DNA of 64,000 bases, taken from Lethocerus indicus. Taxonomy: Eukaryota > Arthropoda > Insecta > Hemiptera > Belostomatidae. The stretch's first letter is position 1. Every line of letters starts with the position of its first letter. The notes below the pieces were generated by a model, which did no database searches, was not told the DNA's origin, and worked only from the letters and a program-made list of their open reading frames with translations. Of the stretch, positions 26,285 through 39,350 are shown one piece after another. The stretch covers positions 15,022,246-15,086,245 of the forward strand of contig JACDQD010000006.1 of assembly GCA_019843655.1 (NCBI GenBank). Reading direction: 5' to 3'. The translations under genes and the position numbers were made by a program.

Positions 26285-29200
26285 GAATTTTGTAAGCAGT
26301 GGATCCGGCTATTTCTTCTATTAATGAACGGTGTAACTGCAAGAGAATATAGTATGTTCTGTAGTAACTAGATAAAATAATGCTCGGAGAGCTTCGGTAC
26401 GACGGACACAATTGGCAGTAGAAAACCAGACGAGAGTCTGATTGGACTGGAAAGTAGGAAGAACAAAGCACCGTGTCCAAACTCTAGAAATCTGTTTTGC
26501 AAAAAAAACACAAGAAGGAATGAAACCGGTGAAACTGTACCGTAATTCACCGATTGTGTCCCCATTGTTCTTTGATGCGCTGAAAAAAAACGCATTTATC
26601 AAATCTGATTGTTGCTCGGAGTCAACAATGGGCCCATTTTTTGGCCTTTTGAGTCTATTGGAAACGGCTGAACGGGGGACGAAACGATATTAAATCCGCC
26701 ATAAATAATGACTGTACACAAGGTGCTGCAGCTAGCAGGCCGTTAACCTTTGCACCCATTTACTGGATCTATTGATTAGTGTAATTAGAGTTTCGAATTA
26801 CAGTACGGGTACGTCTATTCTGCGATATTTTTTAAAGTGTGTCTTAAAAGAATGCGGTGCAATCAGTGACTGCGCGAACAACCTAAGGTTCATTCGGAAC
26901 TTGGAACTAACTACGCTGGGAAAAATTCAAAGCATTTAAACTATTCGAAAGCTATGGAGATTGCGTTGAAAAGTGATTTATTTTCTGTTTTCTCTCCTTA
27001 ATAATTTAGATATGTTTGAAATTTAATCCTTTCGACATTATGACATAAGTCAAAGGTTGTTTTATTTTCGGTCGTCGATGTCATTCTGTCTTCCTGCTTT
27101 AGGCAGGTTAGAATTATAAAGGGCCCTGTGATAGCCATTCTTCTACTTGAAGAAGATATTGGGCCTTCAACAAGAAGTTATAGTTCTGCTAATTACTGCA
27201 AATCGGACAGGTTGGATTTATGTTAATGGCTGTTTGGCGCAATTCACAATATAATTTGCCCGTGTATTGTATAAATTTTCCCGGTCGCAGAGAGCTGAAC
27301 GTCTGGAGGCGGTCTTGAATAAGCCTCCAGTCGAAAATTCTCCGAGGGATAATTACAGGAATGCCGGCGGTATTGCTTTTGCCTACGGATCACGACTTTG
27401 GGACCAGAGCCCCGAGCGGCATTCTATTCTACATCCACAGTTTTGATCTTGGGGCTAAAACGTAACCGACCGGGATAGTTACCGGAACTTATTTAACAAT
27501 TCATTTTTATATAATTACTTCTTACTAATGTAATCATGAGTTTCAAGATTTGCGCGCTTCCGGGATTATCATTACTTATAGCGAATGCGGAATAAAAATA
27601 GATTAGTCCTGTATTCTGGGATTTAAGAAAAGATACTCTCTGTTTGGAATGTCTTTATTGTATAGGCTATTTCAGTTTCCAGTGATCCGTTTCCAAAAAA
27701 TTCAAATTCTTGATGGGAAATTTTGGGTATATAAAAAATCGAATGAAAACAATTAAGTGGACAAAAAATACCGCTCGCAAGTTTAAATATAAATTTCTCG
27801 TATTTGCTGGAAGCACATATTTTTACAAGTTTTTCTAATTCTAGCGATATAGTAACTTCTACATTTTATGCATGCAATGAATTACCAACTGTATGGAACG
27901 ATACAAATCCATTCCTCCTTTAGATATCTACAGTTTCTTAGGAAGAAATACTTGCAGTAAAATGTTGCACATGTCCCAAAATATTCATTATGTTATATAT
28001 GTTATGAGTTGTAAACTGTTTTAAATACAAACTATAGTTCTAATTAAGTAACGGGTTACAAGCCGTTAACGTTTTTCGGAAGTGTATATTTTAAGGTGGA
28101 GTGTCGGAACCAGACCGAAGACTACGGAAATGTCGGTTGCGTACAAAGTAAAATATTCCCGAATTCTCGCCGAAGGAGGGGGGTGCTGGGTGTTGGGCGG
28201 GGGTGACCCTTGAGGGTTTTTGCGTCGTGATCACGATCGTTGCGGCCGGGAGCTTTCCCCGGCCGTAAATCTCGGCCTACCGGCTCGAGCGAGTTATGCC
28301 AAGCGGCGTTTAACAAAGTGGCGGAAGTCTGAATGTCGAACAGACGAGTGTAACGAGTTGGCTATTAACGGGTTGGTGTAGTTTAGCCGCGGACGGGAGA
28401 ATAGCGCCGCCCCTGTTGGTGCTGGGCCAGTGGAACCGGCATCGGTCTGGAACCAATTTGACGCGAACTAACCCGGGACCACACGCGCGCCCTTTTTACA
28501 TATATCTTGGAAAAGTCACACGACTCCGCCCTTATTTACTGTTGTCGGCTCCTCGAAATATCCGCCCTGACACGGATCGTCATAACGCCCATCGCTCCTC
28601 ATGTGGGTGGCGGGCGGCTAAGCTTATTTCCGGGAAAACGTACCTGAGCGACCGACTGATTCTCAGGAAGATTCTACCGAGCCCCGATATCCGATTTGAA
28701 TATTGCACGAATTATATCACTTGCGCTATTTTCCGTCTTCATCGGTCTAAGCCTGGACTATACTGTTGCCGGCAGACAAATGACCAAAACCTAATATCGG
28801 TTGGGTTAAGACGACCGAATAGGCGATCACAGACTGAAAATCACATTTCTTGGACAACTTCTACTCCATCAGAACATCAGCTTGATTGAAGCATCAGCTT
28901 ACCCCATTCGTCTGCCCAACGCAGTGAACCAGATCAGATGTGGGACATACGCATTAACTAATTAATATCCTTGTGGCAGAAATATCACAATTGGGTGTGC
29001 CACCCTGTGTACGTTTATTTCATGTCTGTATAACACCTTGGTGCCTGCTAGCGACACTCATCAGTTATAGTTTAATTTCCCGGTATTAGAAGCCGGTATA
29101 TGGTTATTATTTCCATATATTAGAGTAAAATAAACTAATCAATAATTAGTATTATTAATACAGATATTAGAGTTGTTGATCATTGTTAATTCTTTAAAAA

Positions 29201-30392
29201 GACGAAATTAATCGAGTCCAATTCGAACACAGAAGCGACAGGAAAAAATAATACCGAATACCCAATTTAAATTATTACAGTAACATTAGCTTACAACGAA
29301 TTCGTTAATTTATAATATTTTCTTTAGAAATGTAGATTTCCCATTCTTATATAATGTTTCTTTTCTTTTTCGAAAGCTATTTTTTTTTCTCGGACGGCCA
29401 ATCGCTCTGTTTGCACTTCTGGGGCCACTTTCACTTTAATTCCTCCACCCCATTAACTGATCGAAATCCTCGGGACAAAAGCGCTCGGGGGCCGGAGTTT
29501 TCGCGCCCCAGATCAGCCGCTACAGACCATGCCCAGTTTGTTCTACGCCATGCGTGACTCTCCCTCTGTCTCTCTCAGCAAACCGGGGGGGACCGGGTCC
29601 ATTTCATTAATTATTCCCGGGCTCAATGGTTGAGTCGGTTAACGCGGCCTCACTATTAAAGAATAGTGCGGAATTAATTGTTCATGCGGCCGTTCATTCA
29701 GATGACGTCGATTTAAAAATATTCTTCTGGTGTTTTGAACCACCCATGCATGCCACCCCCACCCGCTCCATAAAGATTTAAGCCAAAGTTGCAACTTTTA
29801 AAAGTAATCCTATATTTTTCTTTTATTCAAATTCGGAGTGACAATGGCAAAAATGCTTAATGCTTTATTAACAAAAAAATAAAACTAAATAATCTATAAT
29901 CCAATTAAAATAGTCTTTATACCTCCCTTCCATTCCTATTCATATTTATATCTTCTCTTTATATTCCAACCCCTCGCAAGCCACAAAACAGGTATTTCAA
30001 AGTTGTACATTCCGATCAGCCTTAGACCTAAAAACAGTGGAAGAATAGTAAGAGAGAGTTCACGGACCCGTCCAAGAGGAATGACTACTAGACACGGAAG
30101 CTTAAAAATAATTGTTCCCAAGGCGGCAAACAGCGGCATTAATAATGCATTATTGCTCACTTGCCAGTTACAGAAATATCCCCGGACTCCGATACATAAA
30201 CAACTGTCATAATCGAATAAATATTCTCATTGTTTCATCGAGAGAAAAAAGACGGCGGCGGCAGCGACACATACGACGAAAGGCCAATTAGTAAAATGCG
30301 GCACGAAATTAGTTTCAAAAATCATTTATATTGTTTAATAACGCGAAGATAAAAGGAAAATCGGGGCCCGATTTAATGAGAATGCTATTAGG

Positions 30393-30433
30393 GGGTGTGT
30401 GCGTGGGCGTGGAAGTGTGCGTGCATGTGTGGA
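30393..30433. repeat. GT-rich tract
   Basis: Imperfect (GTGTGC/GTGG) units, next to the GGGTGGC repeat. Confidence 0.7.
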
Positions 30434-30485
30434 AGATGACAGGTGTGATGATGTAGTGGTGGAGCGGCGAGGGAAGGAAGCTGGC

Positions 30486-30513
30486 GGGTGGCGGGTGGCG
30501 GGTGGCGGGAGGG
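30486..30513 (+). other. G-quadruplex motif (GGGTGGC repeat)
   Basis: A 7-base unit GGGTGGC is repeated three times and followed by GGGAGGG, giving five G3 runs with short loops. It sits inside a G-rich, GT-rich stretch (30393-30540) upstream of the gene. Confidence 0.8.
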
Positions 30514-31687
30514 CGGTAGATGGGAAGGTGCGGCTGCGGCTGTGGCTGTGGCTCCGCCGCGCCCGCTTAATTGCCGCTCCCTGTCGGCCCCTCTCATCTC
30601 ACTAAAGACAGAATTAGCACAACCGGGCCCTTTGTAGTCTAGCGTCACTCCGCCACCTAAACCTCCAGCCGCCGGACGAACCCACTCCACCGTCGGCCCT
30701 CTTCCTCCTCCCCTTCCACCGCCCAAACTGCCCCGCTACCAATCATCCAAGTGCGCATAATCGGTATTTGATTATTACTTTCCATCGAGCCAGGTCCCTT
30801 CTAAACCCTTCTATCTAGCTTTCTCCTATCCTACAACCGACAGCTCCTACCGATTCCCCCGCACGTCTCTCTACCCGATTGCATTAATGTTGGAATTTTA
30901 TATTCATTTATTGGCTCGATCTAGTGAAATATCCACTAGAAATCCTAAAAGTTATACACTTGAATATCGTAAATGTGAGTGCCCTAAAACATTCGGCGGT
31001 GGATAAACCTTTCAAGCCTACATATCATTCAGCCCCGTTCCTCTCAATTCCCTTCATCCCTCTCTCTCAACTTACGAAGAGAATTCCTCTTAGTCCTACT
31101 GCGCCATCTTATTTTTATTTCTTCTGAAAATATAGTATCTATTATAGTATACAACAAAGTGTATAAATCGAAACGTCTTTCATTAAGTAGAAGAAAGAAG
31201 TAGAAACAAAATTTGTTCACAAACTAAAATTATGGTTAATTTATAATTTAAACAAAACTATAAATGTTTTGTACTATATTGTCTGCCTTTTAAATAAAAC
31301 ACACTTGGAAATATTGTAATAAGCTCAACAATATCGATCTTTTAGACTCGATAGGGGAAGTACTTACAATCGACTATTCCACTATTTGTGGTTTTAGCTT
31401 TATTCGTTTATATGCGGTCCAGCTAAGTACACAAAGTCCAATACTTGAGGTGCTTCAATTCCTTCGGTTTAGAACGTGGCCCCACCCCCCGAGGGGAGTC
31501 GATTGTCCGGCGGGTGAGCGATCCGTGAAAAGGTGAGAGACGGGAGGGCCGCCTATTAAAATAATATAGCCCCGGGAGTACAGTGCGAGTGTGTTTGCTT
31601 TTGTCACAATACCGGCATATTTTCTGGAGCCGTGATTTTCTGACCTGGGCCGTCAATGCGGGGTCCTGAGAGAGTGGGCCGGCCCCA

Positions 31688-31703
31688 AGTAGTAAATACT
31701 ACT
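31688..31703. repeat. 7-bp palindromic repeat
   Basis: AGTAGTA, AA, TACTACT: a near-perfect palindrome, the kind of site a dimeric protein can bind, in a GC-rich upstream patch. Confidence 0.7.
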
Positions 31704-32692
31704 GTCCGCTCGATTTGCCTTTACCTGGACAGAGGGGGGGGGTGTGTGTGGCTCACAATGAACTCCCATTGGGTCCATTCCATTCCGTTTTGTGAACAGG
31801 GATCACTGACTTTTTGTTGTGAATCGGGCCCGACTAACGTCTAACTCAGGGGGGCCCTTCAGGAGAGGCCCCCTTGATCTATTCATCGGTATATGGTAGC
31901 GTGTCCTTTCGAAATTTCTTACAACGGAATTACATTTATAAATATCTCATTGACCAAATGCAAGGGGAATATTATCACTCAATTAGCAAATAATCGCTGA
32001 GTGTTTTCATCTAGAATCTCAAATTTATCCACAAATCCTATTCGAATACCGTTATTAATACTGCCTACAGAACAGAGGTTTTAAGGGTTTATATTCATTA
32101 CGTTTATTACCAATAATTTATTAAAATGCCTTATAATATAATACACAAAATAGCCAATAAACATAGATGATACATTGTAAAATTCTAAAAGTGCTATAAT
32201 TGAACGATGGGCTCTATGGAAGTTTAATTGGCACAATATGAGAATTGATTTTAATTCAATCGAGTCCACAGGATGTGACTTCCCCACTCGGGCCATTAAA
32301 CTAATCGGGAATGTATTTCAGTCGGTCTGAACTACCACAGCCCCCCACTCTCTTATTGGTCCGTCACAGGGCGACGAGTAAGCAAATATATTGTACCGCG
32401 TCGAGGGGGAGGTGATTTCTCCCTTATACCAACCATAACAGAAAACGTTGGGCAAATACCTTGATGAAAGAATACCATTAGGCTGAAAGAGTGCGGCCAT
32501 AGCTTGTAGGTGAGAGCCGGGAAAAGGATAGGTTGATTGATTAAACAGTTTGGGGTGACGCCGAGGGGCTCAACCGTACCCACCGGGGGCCATGCTTCAT
32601 TTGTCCCCATACAATTTGCCTATAGTGAGCGACAAAATTCAATGGATTTATCCTACATATGTTTTTATTCCTTCCAATTTCTCCAACTTCAA

Positions 32693-32711
32693 ACACACAC
32701 ACACACACACA
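32693..32711. repeat. (AC)n microsatellite
   Basis: About nine pure AC units. Confidence 0.9.
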
Positions 32712-35527
32712 ATTCAAAAGATACGACCCCTGAGGAAAACTCCTCTTTATCATTTTTATTCGATCGAATTTGTGGCAACCATTCACGGATTTTCGGGGAG
32801 GTATATATATTTTTCCGACAACACTTACTTTTATTACAATAAAATTGTTCAGAAAATATATTTGTCAGATCATTGAATTGATAGGGAAGCAGTTCGTCTT
32901 TACTATATATACAAAAGTAATATAAATGTTATAATTACGCAAAATGTTGTAATTCCGTATGTATTGGCGTCAAGGTATCAATTTCTAACCATCAAAGTGC
33001 ATAATTTTAAATCTCGTTATTATCTTGCACAATGGCTTACTTGAAGGTGACAAAAAGGGCCGAATAACTCCACCTACATTCGGGCGGAAAATTACGAGTA
33101 TCTCCCAAAGGGGCCCCGGACTCCATTCTCGACTTCGAGAGGCTTTTAGTGGCTTTTAAATAAGTCAGCTGTAAAGTATCTATGTATAGAGGGGTAGGTC
33201 TAAAATCTGTGGGGCCGGGAGCCGGCATACCTGTGCGGACAGGTGGGACTCTCGACCCCATGAATGGGGGACAGAAGAGCCCTTCACACCTCCTCCCACC
33301 AAACTAGAATATAATAGACTTCAAACTGTATTCTTCCCACTCCACCATCGGCGTTCCTTGTCCGGCTCTTTCTATTCAGCGAGTCGCGTTGTTACCGAAA
33401 GATATACTGCCGAACTCGGGTCCCTTACTGGAGGTGGGAGCGTGCGGGTGGCCGCACCCTCAGAAATCCAGGGATTTATTTCATTTTAGCGATACGATTC
33501 GGTGATGCTAAAAGTCATTCGTATTAGTATGACTCCCGGATAAAAGTAAATTATTAATCAGCCTCTGACAATTTTGGATCTTCCTTAAACACGTTGCGGA
33601 TATTTAATCCCTTTACTTTTTTCCATTATTTTGCAACAACAAACGTAATCTGTTGTTTTATATCTGCGTTTTTATAATATTATTCGAAGGATAGAATCAG
33701 CGAGTTAATATGAGAATCTCTTACAACTCTTAACTGGAACCGCAAAACTTCGGAAGTAGGGGAATGGAGTAAGGGGAAACCTCGAATTGAATTCGAGGGG
33801 CCCCCGGTTTGCGGAAGAAAGCCGTACGGGCGGATAGGTTTTCAGAGCGGGTCACCTTGCCGGACGGGGGACCCGTCCATTTCCCATATGGGTCTGATGG
33901 GAAATAAAGGCCGAAGCCGATTCGGGCTCGTGTGTTGTGCTCTTTTTTTACGTCTCTCATTCTATTCGAGTAAGTGAACACCGTCCAGTATCGGTTACTG
34001 GGTAGGCAGAAGGCGGACGGGAGAGGAAGGATAAAGAGAGGAATGATAGTTGTGTGACAGAAAGTAGGGCCCGGGTCCGTGTGAAGGAATCGGTGGAGAG
34101 AGAGATGATGGGGCAAGCCGCAAGCTTCCTCCTCCTGCGGTAAAGGGCCAGCCACCTTACTACTGTGAGAACTGCCGCCCTACCCGCTTCCTACCCGCCT
34201 CTCTCACTTCCCACTAATAGCGATTATCGGTTAAAATCGAGTTAATTCGATCCACCCCGAGTGGTTCTTGTCGCTAGTAAATTGGAGGATGTCCGAAACG
34301 GTATTATAGAGGCATCAAGGAAAATGATACGTCTCCGCCGACCTCAAGATAAATTATTCACTTTGCGGCCGGGGCATTACTCTTTCGGTCTTGCAATCGG
34401 CCGAGTATTGAATCATCGCGCTTAAATAGAACTCGTGTTAGGTATAATATATAGACAACGAAAGGATTAATATTCCGTACTTTAATACTGTTACATAAGG
34501 GGAAAGTCTAACGATAAATCGACACAATTGGGAGTACTATTTAGTTTTGATTTTCTTTGGTTTTTGTCCAATAATTGTTCCGGTTCTTTTTCCATAATGG
34601 GTCCATATAAAAAAAAACATAGCATACGAAATTGTGCAGGCATACATTTTGGACGATAAGTAATGTAGATTAGTTACAGAGAAATTATTTGTATCGAAGA
34701 GTCGGTTTAAATTCGCTCTCGATCTGTGGCTGTGTGGGAATAATTAGGGGGTATTAATTTCCTTCGGAGTCCTTTGATATAGATCAAGTTAAAGTTAAGA
34801 GATTGAAAATAAAATTCGCTTTATTCGTCGTACTGTTATTGTTCATCATCACTGCCGTGTAAATTGGGGTAACCGGAGAATTGGAAACTGGGTTTGGCGG
34901 TCGAATCTGATGTGGACGAGGTGGTGGTGCAGGAGGCCGGCCGGCTACGCTGAGTCCGGGGAGGCACTGAGGGGCGAACCGAGAGAGAGAGACGCCGAGC
35001 GTCGCGGCGCCGGCTCCGCCCACTTTATCCGCCGACCAATCACCGCCCAAAGGGGGGGACACCCATAGGGATCCTTTACACACATTCCGCATACCGCTTA
35101 TCTCCCCCTCTGCCGGGCCACCTATAATTGTTTATAACCGGAAATTAATTTCGCGGTACTAATATTTATTTTAAAATCGCGAGGACTTTGGGACTATAAA
35201 ATTGTATTCGATAGTTAATCGGAGTGGTAATTTATTATATATAACGTATTTTAAGAACCGCGTGACAAACAGTCGAAATTCAACATTTTCGGTTTAAAAA
35301 TAATTCGGGTAATCGATGTTATATCGTAACGATGTAACTGTATTCGGCGGAGAATGAGTGTTAAGTCAGGGCGAGCCAAGCGGAGGGTGAAACAGCTTTG
35401 TGCGTAAAAATAGGGGTGGTTTCGGTGGGATAGAGTCGAGGGTCGGTAGTGGGGGCTTGCCATTTGGGTGCCCCCTACCCCCGATTCTCTTGTGGCTCGG
35501 TCTCTCTCCCACTGGCCGCTCCCCGCC

Positions 35528-35631
35528 TACCCCTCTCTCGCTCGCTCCGGCTCCCTCCCTCTCTCCCGTTCCCCGTGTTTACGTGTGTGTACGCTCGAGC
35601 GTGTCTCTGTGTGCGTGCGTGTCTCGCTCTC
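35528..35631. repeat. CT and GT tract in sv promoter region
   Basis: Imperfect CT/CCCT units followed by GTGTGTGCG units, a few hundred bases before the first coding exon. Confidence 0.8.
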
Positions 35632-35877
35632 AGCGCCAAACCCGTATCCCACAAAAGCTCAGTTGACCAACATATTTTGTCCCAAGTGCAGGAGTCCGAG
35701 TCGGTTTCCGGATAACCCGCCCGGAAATTCGTCCGTCCGTCAGTTCCCGGTCGACGGCTCGCGTATCAGTAGTGGCTGTGATCTATCGGCTGTTAAACCC
35801 TCGACGCTGTAATTCTTTTGTTTTCCAAGTTTAAAGAAAATTTAACCGTAAAGAGTCCGTCCGTAACTACAACTGCA

Positions 35878-35910
35878 ATGCCGGCCGGTCGCCCCCATCG
35901 AGTCCGATAA
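35878..35910 (+). promoter_or_regulatory. Upstream ORF a (10 codons) in sv leader
   Basis: The short frame ATG...TAA encodes MPAGRPHRVR. G is at -3 but C at +4, a moderate start context. If the transcript begins upstream, scanning ribosomes meet this before the Pax start. Confidence 0.4.
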
Positions 35911-35924
35911 TTGGGGTGTTAAAA

Positions 35925-35942
35925 ATGGTGCGCGCTTTGTGA
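35925..35942 (+). promoter_or_regulatory. Upstream ORF b (5 codons) in sv leader
   Basis: MVRAL then TGA. The start has A at -3 and G at +4, a strong context. The last base of its stop is the first base of the next upstream ATG (TGATG), an overlap that could favour termination-reinitiation. Confidence 0.42.
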
Positions 35943-35974
35943 TGGAAAGACTCGGCCTTTCTGAATGGACTTGA
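35942..35974 (+). promoter_or_regulatory. Upstream ORF c (10 codons) in sv leader
   Basis: MERLGLSEWT then TGA. The start has G at -3 and G at +4, a strong context. It overlaps upstream ORF b by one base and ORF d in another frame, and ends 56 bases before the main ATG. Confidence 0.42.
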
Positions 35975-35979
35975 GTTGA
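35965..35979 (+). promoter_or_regulatory. Upstream ORF d (4 codons) in sv leader
   Basis: MDLS then TGA, nested in the end of upstream ORF c. T at -3 gives a weak context. It ends 51 bases before the main ATG at 36030. Confidence 0.35.
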
Positions 35980-36029
35980 CGGAGTTCAAACTGGATCTGA
36001 GTTTAATGTTGGCTCTAAGTCCGGCCGCC

Positions 36030-36084
36030 ATGGATCTGACGACGGCCTACAGATACAATCAGAACATGATGGAATATTACACCT
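36030..36084 (+). CDS. sv: Pax2/5/8 (shaven) coding exon 1, N-terminus
   Basis: This is the probable first coding exon of the Pax2/5/8 transcription factor. The ATG lies in a near-ideal initiation context (gccgccATGg) and is followed by 18 codons reading MDLTTAYRYNQNMMEYYT plus one base. It ends at a strong donor (T|GTAAGTT at 36085). The resulting phase 1 is exactly what the paired-domain exon at 50247 needs. The frame upstream is open back to a TGA at 35940, and an in-frame ATG at 36006 in a poorer context (T at -3) could add eight residues (MLALSPAA). I chose 36030 on context. Vertebrate PAX2/5 likewise place a short N-terminal exon before the paired domain and split the codon of its first residue. 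Here the joined codon is TGC (Cys19) where family members usually have Gly. I do not recognise the N-terminal peptide from a named protein, so this exon rests on splice signals, phase and start context; another first exon remains possible. Confidence 0.68.
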
Positions 36085-39000
36085 GTAAGTTACAAATCTC
36101 GAGTTAACATTAACCTAGTCTGACTGAGGTTTCATCAATAACCTATATCTGGTTAAGAATTTACGATCAGTCAATGGCATTAGTTGTCCTGAAAGATTTT
36201 TGAATTAGAATGGAACACCGATACTCTGTATATTGAGAATTTTTCTGTACGTTTTTAATTTATAAATTGTGCTTTTAATTAAACTACATAAACCACTCAT
36301 TTACCAAAATATTAAATGGGATTTGAATTACGACTGAACACAAAATCTAAAATATTTATTACCACAACGTATCGAAACAACATTACACTCTAAATATTAC
36401 CTTCCACCTAGCAGTTTTCAATAATATCATTCCTACAGAATCGCCAGCATTGTCCGAACAAGAGTTGTTACTTGCTTACTTACATACTTACATACTTGTT
36501 TTTTCCCGGGATAAATTCAACTTGTTATTCATTTAATTACTGTTAAAACCATAGAATCTACTAAAACATGGAAACCCAATATGCTCACCTTCTCTAAATT
36601 ATTTATTAATATACAATTAGTGTTTTCCTTTAAAACATTACACTAATCCAGATTATATGTCCGCATAATAGGTAGTGATATAATTATCGTAATTCATTTT
36701 CTAAATATTATTATTTACTAAAACACAAGAACGTTCACCTTAATAATGAAAGTTTAAAACATACTATTTCATCCCACATTTTTTTATTCCGTTATAAGTA
36801 AACGGAATAATAAACCCTAAATGGTGTCCGCCAAAGAAAATCGGCCACTCGGAAATTAATCCCTTCCCATATTCGCGAAAAATAATTTATTTATTTTTGT
36901 CTTCATTTATTTTTTGTTTAAAATTCACGGGTACTGTACCTCATGTCCCTTCTAAGAACCATTTAGTAACAGTTCAGTAATGCGATACACTTGAATATTA
37001 ATGCGTGATACGATTTAGGCCGCCGCCCTATTAACGATGCGCCATGAATCAAATTTCTGGTAATAAACCGCGGACATTAAACACTTATTAAATTAAATCA
37101 CCTTGGGACGGACAATTTATAAATTCACATCATTTTGGTTCTTTAATAGTTCTTTAATTATACGGTCAAAGCATGTAGTCGGTACCAATGTTTTTCTTGA
37201 AAGCCAAAATTTTGTCTTGCACACCCAATGTATTTATAGGCCAATAATGGAAGTCATTTTTGAAGGAAACAAAATTTTAGACGTTAACCACCTCCAAAGT
37301 TTGAATTAATATACCATTTATCTACCATAACTTTATCTAGCAGCAAAATATGTTTTTTAAATATAAAAATATTTCCCAAAGGCACAATGCAGTAAATATT
37401 ACTTGAAATAACACGGTTGATTGCTATTACATACGGTCCGTATTAGACAGTAGGGGAGAATATCCTACCGGGTGGCTTATCTTATTAAAGGTAAAAGATG
37501 ATAAATATTTTCGTGAAGAATAATTGTATTTGCATAGGATTTGCTCATACTTGGTTCGTATATTAATCTGAAATATAATGGACACAGTAACGAATACGTT
37601 TTTCTTACGGGTGATCGTGGCTATGGATTTTACTTTTATTTTATTAGCCCGACTTTTTTTATTATTCTATAACGAAGACAATTATAAATCGAGAACAAAA
37701 TATAAATATATATAAATAATCGTTTTTCAATTCAATTGCTAAACAGATAGAGTTTCGAATTAACCTTGCAGAACTTGTGGCTTAAGTTTCTAATTAATTC
37801 AGAAGTTCGGATGGGAACAAAAGGAACCCAATTCTTGGAATAAATACCTATAAATTGGACGCGCATTGTACCAAAATATATTTGTTTACATAAATCGACC
37901 TGAAGGATCATTTACTTACGTAAATTAATACTTATATGATCTGTATTTTAAAAATTGTGAAACACTAAACTAATACCGCCGAATGCCGATTAAAATGAAA
38001 AAGGATGACGATTTTCGTTTCTGCCTCTTGGTTTTAGCGGAAAAACGCTTCAAAATTTTTATTTTAATATATGAAATATGGGATATCAAAATTTTAAAGT
38101 GTCACTATAACAAAACCTAAACCTATATACTTAGTAAATGGTTTATCATCAAAACAATGCCTACTTCTTTCTAGTTAAGGTAGGCAGTTAAAAAAATCTC
38201 TATGATCTTGATTATTTACATAGGACATTATATATTGTAAATATGTTTTGCTCATTCGGAAACGAACGCCTAGTTAATATTAATTTTTATTAATCAAATT
38301 TTATCGGATAGTATCTGATACATGAAATATTCAGGCTTCTTAGCGATGTTGTTTTTTGGTGAATAGTCAATTTACATTTCCTCAATTATTAAGGATCACC
38401 AATAATTATCATTTTAGTAAATGTTATCAATGAGTTGCTATATTTATTAACCAAATATATAAATAACATTTATTTATTAATTTAACAAACTTCTATCAAC
38501 CTCCGGAAAAAATAACAACCATATTTTATCAAATTACATCTCCAGTTAATGTAATTACTATTCTAGTTTGAATTTTGTATCCCTTTAACACAGTGAGTTT
38601 AAATCATGCGTTTTACAGGAACGTGTGATGGATTCCATATGCTCTCACTAGATTTGCTATATTTTTTAATATGAAATTTGATTGCTAATTAGTAGTTCAT
38701 TTCAACGAGGAACAACAAAAAACTGTCTCTGCAAGGTGGTTTGCTCTAACTGTTACTTTATTTAAAACATCTTTGATAATTAGTCCTTATAAAGTTATAA
38801 TAAAATTTAAATATATTTTTTAGTCACCAAACATTGTAAGAACGAATGACAGCGAACATCAACAGTATTTGAATTTTTAGGAATAAAAATATTTGAATTA
38901 TTAGAAGTTGTTTCGTTCAAATCGACTACTGGACAGATCTCTACAGCGTGTATTGGCTTTTTCTAATTAATGCGTACTTACTTCATGTAAATCTGTATGC

Positions 39001-39350
39001 CACTTACGGCATTGGACCAATATCAGTCTGACCTCCAATTGCATTAAATTATCACGAAATCATTATGGCAGCAGTATGTCTACTATCAGCTTTAATGGTT
39101 ATTCAGAATCTTAAAAATTAGCGACCCACATAATTAGAAAACTGATACTGCGATGTAGAGACATGAAAATTCGGATAAATTTAATAGTTTGTGGGGGCTC
39201 ATGGGGTTCGGAATGTCAGCACTAGTGCAGTTATTATTTGGCAATAGTTTATTTCGGCTTTCATCGATGGTTTTCCTCTAGTGATGTTGTTACCCGAGGA
39301 TGAAACTGTGGTATTGAGAGGATTTAGGTTCACACAGCTTACATATTTTC
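36085..39350. other. AT-rich segment at the start of intron 1
   Basis: By eye this is about 3.3 kb of nearly uniform AT-rich sequence without the GC-rich blocks or C/G runs found on both sides. It contains many TTTAT/AATTA stretches and a short ACTTACAT-type repeat at 36468-36497. The change at about 39350-39400 into GC-rich DNA is abrupt. Confidence 0.6.

Larger units (their letters stand above)
23251..30350. other. Upstream DNA, no gene seen
   Basis: GC-rich patches lie at about 23280-23660, 27270-27480, 28080-28480 and 29400-29720. There is a G-quadruplex motif at 25068-25088, a CCCT/CT tract at 25229-25276 and three Runx-type sites at 25763-25874. The 157-codon frame at 28416-28889 (plus) has no recognisable domain and no gene-like context. 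Confidence 0.6.
30351..35499. other. DNA immediately upstream of sv promoter, no gene seen
   Basis: This is the stretch just before the promoter, with GC-rich patches near 30390-30720, 31430-31850, 33040-33270, 33770-34260 and 34880-35130. The first holds a GGGTGGC repeat with G-quadruplex potential. The spacing of blocks is tighter than further upstream. No coding exon is supported, although non-coding 5' exons cannot be excluded. Confidence 0.55.
35500..36005 (+). promoter_or_regulatory. Probable promoter and 5' leader of sv
   Basis: This stretch lies directly before the first coding exon. It is rich in CpG, and its left part (35528-35631) is a pyrimidine and GT tract. No convincing TATA box is seen. 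Initiator-like TCAGT motifs occur around 35659-35664, 35740-35745 and 35766-35771, but none has a clear downstream element, so I cannot place the transcription start. The right part contains four short upstream ORFs, listed separately. The call rests on position and composition only. Confidence 0.4.

Noticed and set aside
28416..28889. 157-codon plus-strand frame upstream
   Set aside because: No family resemblance and no codon-use or context support; treated as chance.
35400..35812. Three overlapping plus-strand frames in the promoter region
   Set aside because: They arise from a CT/CG-rich tract and have Ser/Leu/Pro-rich low-complexity translations. None joins the Pax frame.
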